A stretch of DNA of 12,267 nucleotides, taken from positions 1-12,267 of the forward strand of contig SLJA01000190.1 of NCBI GenBank assembly GCA_007135355.1, read 5' to 3'. The position numbers were made by a program, and so were the translations under genes. This DNA is from Wenzhouxiangella sp. GTDB taxonomy: Bacteria; Pseudomonadota; Gammaproteobacteria; Xanthomonadales; Wenzhouxiangellaceae. Position 1 is the first letter of the stretch; each line of letters begins with the position of its first letter. Under the pieces are notes generated by a model. The model saw only the letters and a list, made by a program, of their open reading frames with translations. It ran no database searches and was not told the origin of the DNA. Shown in pieces: positions 1-6,735 of this stretch.

Positions 1-2
1 AT

Positions 3-692
3 TCGCTGAACAATCTGGCGACCTTCCTCAGCGGTCTCGGCCGCCGAGAGGATGCCTTGGCTGCAGCGGAGGAGGCGGTAGGGCTCCGACGAGAACTAGC
101 CGCAGCCCGTCCGGACGCGTTCACGCCCGATCTGGCCAGTTCGCTGAACAACCTGGCGGCCTTCCTCAGCGATCTCGGTCGCCGAGAGGATGCCTTGGCC
201 GCAGCGGAGGAGGCGGTAGGGCTCCGACATGAACTAGCCGCAGCCCGTCCGGACGCGTTCACGCCCGATCTGGCCAAATCGCTGAACAACCTTGGGAACT
301 TCCTCAGCGCTGTCGGCCGCCCTGAGGATGCCTTGGCTGCAGCGGAGGAGGCGGTAGGGCTGTATCGCAGCTTGGCCGCAGCCCGTCCGGACGGGTTCAC
401 CCCCGATCTGGCCATTTCGCTGAACAACCTGGGGAACTTCCTCAGCGCTGTCGGCCGCCGTGAGGATGCCTTGGCAGCAGGGGTGGAGGCGGTAGGGCTC
501 CGACGTGAACTAGCCGCAGCCCGTCCGGATGCGTTCACGCCCGATCTGGCCAGTTCGCTGAACAACCTGGCGAATCGTTTCAGCGCTGTCGGCCGCCGTG
601 AGGATGCCTTAGCAGCAGCGGAGGAGGCGGTAGGGCTGTATCGCAGCTTGGCCGCAGCCCGTCCGGACGCATTTTCCGTCGACTTGTCTGTA
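3..692 (+). repeat. Five tandem 138-bp repeats encoding 46-residue TPR units
   Basis: Units start at 3, 141, 279, 417 and 555, exactly 138 bp apart, and the array decays at 693. Most of each unit is identical at DNA level, including synonymous positions (for example the stretch coding LAAARPD). This points to recent amplification or gene conversion. Differences cluster at unit residues 6-8, 11-12, 29-31 and 46. The array probably extends to the left of the window. Confidence 0.95.
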
Positions 693-938
693 TCGCTAGG
701 CATGTTTACGCAGTTGATGATCGCTATGAAGGAAAAACCTCGGGCGCTGGAAACGATCACCGAAGCGATTGAGATCCTCGAGCCGGTTTTTCGAACATCA
801 CCAACGGCCGTGGCTCATTGGATGCACATGCATTTGCAGCACTATGTCAGCCTGTGCCATGAGCTCGGTCGTCAGCCAGATGAGGGGCTCCTGCGCCCAA
901 TCATCGAGGTTTTTGAAAAGCTTCAGAAGGAAGAGTGA
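3..938 (+). CDS. TPR-repeat protein, C-terminal part (5' end outside window)
   Basis: The reading frame is open from base 3 to a TGA at 936-938, so the gene begins before the window; a TTG at 57 lies inside a repeat and is not a credible start. About 230 of the 311 visible residues are five tandem 46-residue units, each beginning SLNNL and containing a GRxEDALAA(A/G)xEAVGL core followed by LAAARPD and a short linker. This is the kinesin-light-chain-like TPR pattern (helix A SLNNL..., helix B EDALAAAEEAV), with a longer linker than the 34-residue canonical TPR. After base 693 the sequence loses the repeat identity and forms a helical cap ending EKLQKEE. Such arrays normally bind proteins. In bacteria they often form the sensor end of CHAT-, NACHT- or STAND-type proteins, but the effector domain cannot be seen here. 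The stop overlaps or nearly abuts the next gene, so the two are probably co-translated. The neighbouring ATPase-protease pair supports a conflict or defence role, as inference. Confidence 0.9.
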   Translation, partial: SLNNLATFLSGLGRREDALAAAEEAVGLRRELAAARPDAFTPDLASSLNNLAAFLSDLGRREDALAAAEEAVGLRHELAAARPDAFTPDLAKSLNNLGNFLSAVGRPEDALAAAEEAVGLYRSLAAARPDGFTPDLAISLNNLGNFLSAVGRREDALAAGVEAVGLRRELAAARPDAFTPDLASSLNNLANRFSAVGRREDALAAAEEAVGLYRSLAAARPDAFSVDLSVSLGMFTQLMIAMKEKPRALETITEAIEILEPVFRTSPTAVAHWMHMHLQHYVSLCHELGRQPDEGLLRPIIEVFEKLQKEE

Positions 939-943
939 GAACA

Positions 944-1360
944 ATGACAGCAGGTGACGATCGGTCCGTACAGGTCGGAGACAAGATCATCGGGTCAGCG
1001 GTTATTACGGGTGACCACAACACTGCCGTGATGCGAGAGATTTCCGTTCAACTCGACTCCGGAAAAGATGTGGACGTCGGCGCGGAACTATCCGCACTGC
1101 GAGAGCTACTGCAGGGTCTGAGTGCGCCGGATGCAGGGAAGATGGCCCGAGCGCTTGAGGACGCTGAGGAGGAGGGCGCGAAGGCCGATCCGGACAAGGA
1201 AGAGATCGGTTCGGCAATCGAAAGGGCGATCAAGTACGCCAGAAAGGCCAGCGACTTTGCCGCGCATGCGAGCAAAATCGCGTCGCATCTTGGGCCCCTG
1301 GTTTCCTGGCTTGGCAGCGGCTGGACCCGTATTCTGTCGTCTGCGGGCATCGCTTTTTGA
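944..1360 (+). CDS. Small TPR-linked protein, glycine-rich N-terminus and helical C-terminus
   Basis: This is a 138-residue protein. I prefer the ATG at 944 because AAGGAAG at 927-933 lies about 10 bases upstream; a GTG at 935 overlapping the upstream TGA by 3 bases would add three residues. Residues about 5-30 (SVQVGDKIIGSAVITGDHN) form a short beta-rich segment of the GD..GS.(V/I)(V/I)TGD.N type, which I recall from small adaptor or effector-associated proteins next to bacterial TPR, CHAT and NTPase conflict genes. Residues about 45-100 are charged and helical (EDAEEEGAKADPDKEE, then IGSAIERAIKYARKA). The last 35 or so are hydrophobic and amphipathic (HLGPLVSWLGSGW), so could touch a membrane. 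Family and function are not recognised with certainty. The tight spacing to the TPR gene suggests a two-gene unit in which this protein is the partner or effector. That role is inference. Confidence 0.8.
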   Translation: MTAGDDRSVQVGDKIIGSAVITGDHNTAVMREISVQLDSGKDVDVGAELSALRELLQGLSAPDAGKMARALEDAEEEGAKADPDKEEIGSAIERAIKYARKASDFAAHASKIASHLGPLVSWLGSGWTRILSSAGIAF

Positions 1361-1553
1361 CTGGGCAAGTTGCCCGCACCCGGACGACATGCTTGATTTC
1401 GGTCTAGTCTGACGGCGAAAAAGACTGCCTGAAAGCCCAAGCTGGGGAATTCCAATGTCTCCGCCGTTTGGCCTTTGAAGTGCCGTTGCAAGCCCGCAGC
1501 GCCCGACAACCCGCGCCCCTGCCAGATTGCTGGAATTAAGCCGTTGGGCTCAC

Positions 1554-1559
1554 TATACT
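1554..1559 (+). promoter_or_regulatory. Candidate -10 element upstream of the AAA+ ATPase gene
   Basis: TATACT matches five of six bases of a sigma-70 -10 box and sits 75 bases before the ATPase start, inside the 274-bp gap (1361-1634) that separates the TPR pair from the ATPase-protease pair. The hexamer 17 bases upstream (TGGAAT, 1531-1536) is a poor -35 box, so the call is weak. Apart from a small GGGCAAGTTGCCC palindrome at 1363-1375 I see nothing else in the gap. The gap itself suggests that the ATPase-protease pair has its own promoter. Confidence 0.25.
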
Positions 1560-1634
1560 CCGGGTACCGGGCGGGAAATTCAGCACCGCAGTTGACGCCT
1601 AAAATCTGTAAGGCTTGGTAGGACCTAAGGACCG

Positions 1635-2612
1635 ATGACCGCAGCGAAGCACCTCATCGCGCTGCTCCGCAGCCACATTGCCGGGGACGACGAGCAGTTT
1701 CTTTCAGTGGCGCTTCAGGTGGCAGCCAAGGAAGCGCGTCAGGGCCATGGCAAGCTTGCCATTCAGCTGCGCGAACTCGTTGATGAAGCGCGCAGAAGCA
1801 AATCAGCAATCTCGAAACGCCCCGTTCCCCTTGCTCAGCCAAAAGGGGATTTAGGAGCGCTTCTTTCCGCGTCATACTCCGACACGCGACTTTCGAGCAT
1901 GGTGCTGCCGGAGGAAATTGCGCAAAGGCTGAAGCGCATCGTGCTGGAACAGCGGCAAATTCATCGACTGCGCGAACACGGGCTTTCGCCCCGCCGGAAA
2001 ATACTGTTAATTGGGCCGCCGGGCTCCGGAAAAACCATGACGGCGGCCGCTCTGTCCGGTGAGCTTGGACTTCCACTCTTTACCGTGCTCTTCGAGTCAT
2101 TGATTACCCGATTCATGGGGGAGACCGCAGCCAAGCTTCGGCTTGTTTTCGACGCGATGATGACGACCCGTGGCGTTTACTTTTTCGACGAATTCGACGC
2201 CATTGGTGCCCGCCGGGGGGAGCGCAACGATGTCGGTGAGATTCGTCGCGTTTTGAACTCGTTCCTGCAGTTTTTAGAGAATGACAAGAGCGAGGGGCTA
2301 ATTGTCGCGGCGACCAACCATCCTGAACTGCTCGATCCGGCGCTTTTTCGGCGCTTCGACGACGTGATTCAATACGCTCTGCCTGCACCTGAAATTGCTG
2401 CTCGAATCATGCAAACCCGTCTTTCGACATTCAAGACGCCCGGCATCAACTGGGAACGCGTTGCAGCCGATGCAGAAGGCTTGAGCCAAGCCGAGATTGC
2501 CCGCGCGGCCGATGAGGCAGCAAAAAGAGCGGTCTTGAGCGAACGGAAGTCTGTCACTGGCGATGACCTTGAGCTGGCCATCGCGGAGCGCAAGCTCAGC
2601 CCTGCCTCATAG
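1635..2612 (+). CDS. ietA: AAA+ ATPase, IetA-like
   Basis: This 325-residue AAA+ protein has a helical N-terminal region (about 1-100), a Walker A GPPGSGKT (127-134), a Walker B VYFFDEFD with D185/E186, a sensor-1 AATN ending at N228, arginines R239-R240 before FD as arginine-finger candidates, and a helical lid domain after about residue 255. The order and spacing are those of FtsH/SpoVK-type AAA+ ATPases. It is followed after 12 bases by a subtilisin-like protease. A small AAA+ ATPase beside a long S8 protease is the composition of IetAS, known as a plasmid incompatibility module and later shown to protect against phage. By analogy the ATPase would control or feed substrates to the protease. 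AAGGA at 1627-1631 lies close before the ATG, so the start is plausible. The symbol rests on domain architecture and gene order, not on a search. Confidence 0.85.
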   Translation: MTAAKHLIALLRSHIAGDDEQFLSVALQVAAKEARQGHGKLAIQLRELVDEARRSKSAISKRPVPLAQPKGDLGALLSASYSDTRLSSMVLPEEIAQRLKRIVLEQRQIHRLREHGLSPRRKILLIGPPGSGKTMTAAALSGELGLPLFTVLFESLITRFMGETAAKLRLVFDAMMTTRGVYFFDEFDAIGARRGERNDVGEIRRVLNSFLQFLENDKSEGLIVAATNHPELLDPALFRRFDDVIQYALPAPEIAARIMQTRLSTFKTPGINWERVAADAEGLSQAEIARAADEAAKRAVLSERKSVTGDDLELAIAERKLSPAS

Positions 2613-2624
2613 GTCGGGCCCATC

Positions 2625-5171
2625 ATGCCGGATGGTCAGGACCGCAATTTACCTCACGTTTTTTTGCCGGATCACGGCGAGCGAGAGCCATTCACATCGC
2701 CTCTCACGCCCGTTCAAAGCAAGGCTCTTCCCCCACGCGACCGCCGTCGGCACGCGGGGAAATTACGAATAGATATTGCCCGTGCTGTCGAGGCTGCAGA
2801 AGCTCAACTGGCGAGCCGCGATGAACAACTGAGTGCGGGCCGACCTGGCTTTTATCTTGAGTTTGAGATGCCTGCTGCTCAGGCTGCGATAGTCGACAAA
2901 CTCGAGAACGCGCAAGGTAAGTCTCCCATCGAGCTGCTCGCTGTCCGTCCGGCCCCGGACGGTCCGCAAGGTCAGGTCATCGCTACGGTTTATGTGCCGG
3001 CAGAGCGGAAGGATTTTTACGACAAAAAGGTGCATGCCTACGAGACGCAGGATCAGGTCAAGTTTGAGCGTGGTCCAGATAAGCAGTACCTCACTGACGC
3101 CGATGGCAATCGGATCGAGAAGTCCAGGCGCCCGAAAAATGAAGCGCTTATCGCATCCCTGGACGCGGTGCGTCTGGCGTCTCTCCAATCTCTGTTCACT
3201 GATTCGGGCGAGCTTCCTGCGGCTGGTCAAGATGTGTGGTGGGAAGTCTGGCTCCGCCCTGAATCTCGACCCATCTTCGAGCACGCCGCTGCGAGGTTGA
3301 ATGCGACGGTGCGTGAGCATACCGTCCGATTCGCGGAGCGCGAAGTCGTCCTCGCGCGGATGACGCGAGAGACCCTGGCGCAGCTGATCGCACACACAGA
3401 TGCAGTCGCCGAGCTGCGACTGAATCGCGATACCCCCAGTGCCTTCATGGACATGGACCCCACGGGTCAGATTGAGTGGGTGGAAGATCTTCTGGATCGG
3501 CTGACCCCGCCGCCAGCGGACGTTCCAGCGGTCTGCCTTCTGGACAGTGGCTCCATGCGCATGCACCCGTTAATCGAGCCCTGCCTGGCGGCGGCTGATC
3601 ACCAGGCTTGGAGGGCCGATTGGACGCCCGATGATGATGGCCAGTGGTTCGGGCACGGCACAGAGATGAGCGGCCTTGCTCTCTACGGTGACTTGACACC
3701 GTTACTGCTATCCAATGACCCGATCTCGCCAGTACACCGGCTCGAATCGGTCAAGATTCTGCCCGATCGCGGCCAAAATGATCCAGACTTGTATGGATAT
3801 ATCACCGCCTCAGCAATTTCAGTAGCGGAGATCCAGGCCCCCGAACGCCAACGCGTGTTTTGCATGCCTGTCACGGCGGACGGCGACCACTGGCGAGGCA
3901 GACCATCCTCTTGGTCGGCAAAAGTGGACGATATCGCCTTTGGTGAGGGTGCCGATCAAAGGCTGATCGCCATATCCGCTGGCAATATCCTTGATACGTA
4001 CATTGCAGCCGAGTATCTGGATCAGAACGACGCGTCGGGCGTGGAAAATCCCGCGCAGGCATGGAACGCGCTCACGGTCGGCGCGGTGACCGATCTCTGC
4101 AACTTCACTGATCCGGCTTATGAGGGGTGGACGGCCATGGCACCAGCCGGCGATTTATCGCCGTGTAGCCGCACCTCAGTGACGTTCAACGACGACTGGC
4201 CCATAAAGCCGGAGGTCGTATTTGAGGGCGGAAACCAAGGCGTCGACCCCGCGACCGCCGCCGGAGACCACGTTGATGATCTGGCCTTACTCACCACCTT
4301 TCATCGCCCAAATGAACGTCTGCTGACCGTGACCGGGGATACCAGCGCCGCAACAGCCCTGATCGCGAGGATGGGCGCGCAGATTTTTGCCGACCATCGG
4401 AACGCGTGGCCCGAGACCGGTCGTGGCCTGATTGTGCATGCTGCGCGGTGGACAGATGCCATGCTGAATCACCTACCGGCTAAGCCCAATCAGTCGCATA
4501 AGCGCTTGCTGGTGCGGCGATACGGCTACGGCGTTCCAGACCTGGAGCGAGCGCTTCTGAGTGCGTCCAATGACGTAACGCTCATCGCTGAGCGGGAGCT
4601 ACAACCTTTCCAGACCACTGATGGCAAAGTGAAAACTCGCGAAATGATTCTGCACGATTTCCCATGGCCTCAGGCAGAGCTTGAGGACCTGGGAGATGTC
4701 GTGGTCCGGATGCGGGTGACGCTCAGCTACTTTATCGAGCCGAACCCTGGAGAGCGCGGCTGGACTCAAAAGCACAAATACGCATCTCACGGCCTGCGTT
4801 TCGCCGTTAAGCGCGCTGAAGAGAGCACCGATGCTTTCCGGCGCCGCATCAACAAGGCGGCGCGAGATGAAGAGGCGACAGGTGACCTTGGCGGGACTGA
4901 AGCGGGATGGTTCCTCGGCCCGCGTTTGCGCAACAAGGGCTCGATTCACAGCGATGTATGGGAGGGTACAGCGGTAGACTTGGCGAGTCGCCATGCCATT
5001 GCCGTATATCCGACGGGCGGCTGGTGGCGGCAAAAACCTCGGCTTGGACGCGCTGATCAAGCGGTCCGGTATAGCCTGATTGTGAGCCTTGAGGCGCAAT
5101 TGGACGTTGACCTGTATACGCCAATCATTACCCAGATCGAAACGGAAGCAAGTATCCCGATTGACGTCTAG
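2625..5171 (+). CDS. ietS: Subtilisin-like S8 serine protease, IetS-like
   Basis: This is an 848-residue protein without a signal peptide, so probably cytoplasmic. The N-terminus contains NLPHVFLPDHGEREPFTSPL and a PPRDRRRHA stretch, typical of the long S8 proteases paired with AAA+ ATPases. A region of about 290 residues precedes the catalytic domain. The subtilase triad is complete: D307 (LLDSG), H344 (FGHGTEM) and S574 (GDTSAAT), with oxyanion residue N454 (ISAGN). A beta-rich C-terminal region follows, ending IETEASIPIDV and TAG. The gene begins 12 bases after the ATPase stop with no strong Shine-Dalgarno, so translation may be coupled. In IetAS both proteins are needed, and the protease presumably cleaves a host or phage target when released or activated by the ATPase; the substrate is unknown here. 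All catalytic residues are present, so the enzyme looks active. Its stop codon directly abuts a hypD fragment. Confidence 0.88.
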   Translation: MPDGQDRNLPHVFLPDHGEREPFTSPLTPVQSKALPPRDRRRHAGKLRIDIARAVEAAEAQLASRDEQLSAGRPGFYLEFEMPAAQAAIVDKLENAQGKSPIELLAVRPAPDGPQGQVIATVYVPAERKDFYDKKVHAYETQDQVKFERGPDKQYLTDADGNRIEKSRRPKNEALIASLDAVRLASLQSLFTDSGELPAAGQDVWWEVWLRPESRPIFEHAAARLNATVREHTVRFAEREVVLARMTRETLAQLIAHTDAVAELRLNRDTPSAFMDMDPTGQIEWVEDLLDRLTPPPADVPAVCLLDSGSMRMHPLIEPCLAAADHQAWRADWTPDDDGQWFGHGTEMSGLALYGDLTPLLLSNDPISPVHRLESVKILPDRGQNDPDLYGYITASAISVAEIQAPERQRVFCMPVTADGDHWRGRPSSWSAKVDDIAFGEGADQRLIAISAGNILDTYIAAEYLDQNDASGVENPAQAWNALTVGAVTDLCNFTDPAYEGWTAMAPAGDLSPCSRTSVTFNDDWPIKPEVVFEGGNQGVDPATAAGDHVDDLALLTTFHRPNERLLTVTGDTSAATALIARMGAQIFADHRNAWPETGRGLIVHAARWTDAMLNHLPAKPNQSHKRLLVRRYGYGVPDLERALLSASNDVTLIAERELQPFQTTDGKVKTREMILHDFPWPQAELEDLGDVVVRMRVTLSYFIEPNPGERGWTQKHKYASHGLRFAVKRAEESTDAFRRRINKAARDEEATGDLGGTEAGWFLGPRLRNKGSIHSDVWEGTAVDLASRHAIAVYPTGGWWRQKPRLGRADQAVRYSLIVSLEAQLDVDLYTPIITQIETEASIPIDV

Positions 5172-5198
5172 TCGAAAAAACGCTTCGACCTGGTCGAA
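5171..5198. repeat. Two nested short palindromes at the ietS/hypD junction
   Basis: GTCGAA at 5171-5176 pairs with TTCGAC at 5184-5189. TTCGACC at 5184-5190 pairs with GGTCGAA at 5192-5198 around one base. Both sit exactly at the boundary between the protease stop and the hypD remnant. They could be an attachment or recombination site, or a coincidence within hypD coding sequence. Confidence 0.4.
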
Positions 5199-5384
5199 CG
5201 GGACGTGCGCGAAAACAAGGCGTGCCAGTGCCCGGCCGTGATCCGCGGGGTCAAAAAGCCCACTGACTGCGAGATCTTTGGCACTGTGTGCACGCCGCGC
5301 AATCCGATTGGTTCCTGCATGGTGTCTGACGAAGGGGCCTGTGCGGCCTACTATCGCTATCGGCGCTACGCCGAGGCTGGCTGA
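5172..5384 (+). pseudogene. hypD: hypD 3' remnant (last 70 codons, no start)
   Basis: Translated from 5172, the frame reads KRFDLVERDV, then NKACQCPAVIRGVKKPTDC, IFGTVCTPRNPIGSCMVS and EGACAAYYRY, ending in TGA at 5382-5384. This is the conserved cysteine-rich C-terminus of HypD, the Fe-S protein that with HypC assembles the Fe(CN)2CO unit of [NiFe] hydrogenases. All the C-terminal cysteines of the motif are kept, with no frameshift. The other roughly 300 residues of HypD are missing: the codon before 5172 is the stop of the protease gene, in the same frame. The piece has no usable start near its beginning, so it is most likely not translated. It marks the edge of the inserted or recombined defence cassette, or the broken end of a former hyp operon to which hypX and hypF also belonged. 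Confidence 0.88.
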
Positions 5385-5466
5385 GGCCGGCTTCGCACCC
5401 GCCGTACGGCTGCGTTGCTCTCCAGTTTTCTGCGACGGGCTTGAGCCCTGTTCGACCTCGATGGCG

Positions 5467-5501
5467 TTTTCTCTCAAGACCCTTCCAGACTTGAGAGAAA
5501 A
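5467..5501 (+). promoter_or_regulatory. 12-bp inverted repeat over the RBS of the secreted propeller gene
   Basis: TTTTCTCTCAAG (5467-5478) and CTTGAGAGAAAA (5490-5501) are perfect inverted copies separated by 11 bases. The right arm holds the only purine-rich GAGAG segment (5493-5497) before the ATG at 5508, so in RNA the stem would hide the ribosome binding site. No T-run follows the stem on either strand, so it is not a standard terminator. It could alternatively be a DNA operator. Confidence 0.6.
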
Positions 5502-5507
5502 GACATC

Positions 5508-6455
5508 ATGCGAGTTGAAGTCGTCCCGAGCCGGCCCTGGCGCCAACTGATTTTTGGGACTTTGCTGCTGATCAGCCTGCCGGCTGGGGCACAAAGCATT
5601 CCCGGCTTCATCGTTACCACTTATGCAGAGCCCGTCACCGGTCCGGTGTTTTTGTCCTTTGCGCCGGACGGCACGCTTTTCGCCGGCCGGGACAATGGGC
5701 CGCCGGTCGGATCGATCGCGCCCGAATTCATCACTCGAATCGGCCGCGGCGGTGCGCCGATCGAGGACTACGGCATCGCGCCCACGCCCGACCCTGATCC
5801 GGTGGTGGTCGACGTCCTTGGGCTGGTCTCCGGCGTGGCCGGCAGCGTATTGACCGGCGGCAACAGCGTTTCACCCACGCGCGGCTCGATCAGCGCGATT
5901 CGACCGGATCAGACCGTGGTCGAGCTGTGGACTTCGTTCCAGTGGACCAACCCGTCCGAGATGAAGTTTGATCGCCAGGGTCGCTTGTTGTTTGCCGACG
6001 TGGGTTCGCGTCAGGTCTGGAGCAGCACGGCCGGCGAGGCGCCTACCGTGTTCGCCACGTTGCCCGGTGGCCGTACCGCCTTTCACTTGGCTGTCGCCCC
6101 CGATGGCCGTGTGTTTGTCGGCGACGGTAATGGACGCATCACGGAATACGCCGCTGACGGTACCTTGCTGACTCTCGGCTACGCCCAGTTCCCGTCGCGC
6201 GTGGCTTTGGATTTCGGGCGCGGCTGCGGCTTTGGTCGCGATCTATGGGTGCTGCACCAGTCCGCCGGCAGCCTGCATCGCGTCCAGCCCTCAGGCCAGA
6301 TCATCAACGTCGGCACCGGCTTTAGCGGATTTCCCTACGACATCGCCTTCGGGCCGGATAGGCGGCTGTACATGTCGCACTACACGGGCGCACGCATCAG
6401 CCGCATTGAGGCCGAGGGGGTGGACTGCATCTTTGCTGATCGTTTCGAGCCTTGA
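5508..6455 (+). CDS. Secreted NHL/SMP-30-like beta-propeller protein
   Basis: This 315-residue protein starts with a signal peptide: basic residues, then LIFGTLLLISLPAGA, with likely cleavage around residue 28. The mature part repeats short beta-blade motifs: FLSFAPDGTLFAGR, MKFDRQGRLLFADVGSRQVW, LAVAPDGRVFVGDGNGRITEYAADG, SLHRVQPSGQIINV and IAFGPDRRLYMSHYTGARISRIE. The pattern 'PDGxLFVxD..xxRI' is that of NHL or SMP-30/gluconolactonase-type six-bladed propellers. No catalytic metal site is evident by eye. The protein ends DCIFADRFEP, a short tail I recall on many secreted proteins of the Xanthomonadales/Lysobacterales, possibly an export or anchoring signal. It has no clear link to the defence or hydrogenase genes. 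Translation may be modulated by the hairpin over its ribosome binding site. Confidence 0.85.
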   Translation: MRVEVVPSRPWRQLIFGTLLLISLPAGAQSIPGFIVTTYAEPVTGPVFLSFAPDGTLFAGRDNGPPVGSIAPEFITRIGRGGAPIEDYGIAPTPDPDPVVVDVLGLVSGVAGSVLTGGNSVSPTRGSISAIRPDQTVVELWTSFQWTNPSEMKFDRQGRLLFADVGSRQVWSSTAGEAPTVFATLPGGRTAFHLAVAPDGRVFVGDGNGRITEYAADGTLLTLGYAQFPSRVALDFGRGCGFGRDLWVLHQSAGSLHRVQPSGQIINVGTGFSGFPYDIAFGPDRRLYMSHYTGARISRIEAEGVDCIFADRFEP

Positions 6456-6500
6456 GTCTTGCAGGACTGAGTGCTGGCCCGTGCGGCAGCGGCTGCCGAC

Positions 6501-6650
6501 TCAATCGTCCATCGAGGCCCGCCAGCCGTCAAGGGCAAGCCGCCGCAGGGTCTGGATGTTGCGCTCGTCAATCAAATTCGGGTCTGACAGGGGGTCGGTC
6601 GCGGCGGCAATGCCGTCCTCGCGCAGCAGGTGCAGCATCGGATAGAGGGC
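6501..6650 (-). pseudogene. Truncated second copy of the DUF1415 gene 3' end
   Basis: On the - strand this stretch encodes YPMLHLLREDGIAAAT, then DPLSDPNLIDERNIQTLRR, LALDGWRASMDD and TGA (complement of 6501-6503). It matches the last 48 codons of the complete DUF1415 gene at 7738-8313 without gaps; 6501-6645 against 7738-7882 is about 85% identical by hand alignment. Similarity stops abruptly around 6646, and no 5' portion or start exists. It is a decayed or recombined duplicate. Confidence 0.88.
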
Positions 6651-6735
6651 AGCTTGACTCAAAAAAGGGCTGTTTTGGCTGTCCGCTCTTGTATATGCTT
6701 GGCCTGCACCCCGGACTGGATGGGAGGTTCAAGTC

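Noticed and set aside
3..692. Tandem 138-bp repeats as a CRISPR-like or non-coding array
   Set aside because: The units are contiguous without spacers and encode in-frame TPR motifs throughout.
5169..5384. Readthrough fusion of the protease with the HypD tail
   Set aside because: The frames match across the TAG, but the protease ends in a normal C-terminus for its family and there is no sign of a readthrough context; a recombination junction explains it better.
4599..5594. 331-residue open frame on the - strand
   Set aside because: It spans the end of the protease gene, the hypD remnant and the start of the propeller gene, all supported by strong motifs on the + strand, and has no motifs of its own.
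6484..6498. CGGCAG/CTGCCG hairpin after the DUF1415 fragment as a terminator
   Set aside because: The stem is six base pairs without a T-run on either strand.
6654..6699. TTGACT and TATGCT upstream of the 192-residue gene as a promoter
   Set aside because: The two hexamers are 34 bases apart, far from the 16-18 expected, so they do not form one promoter.
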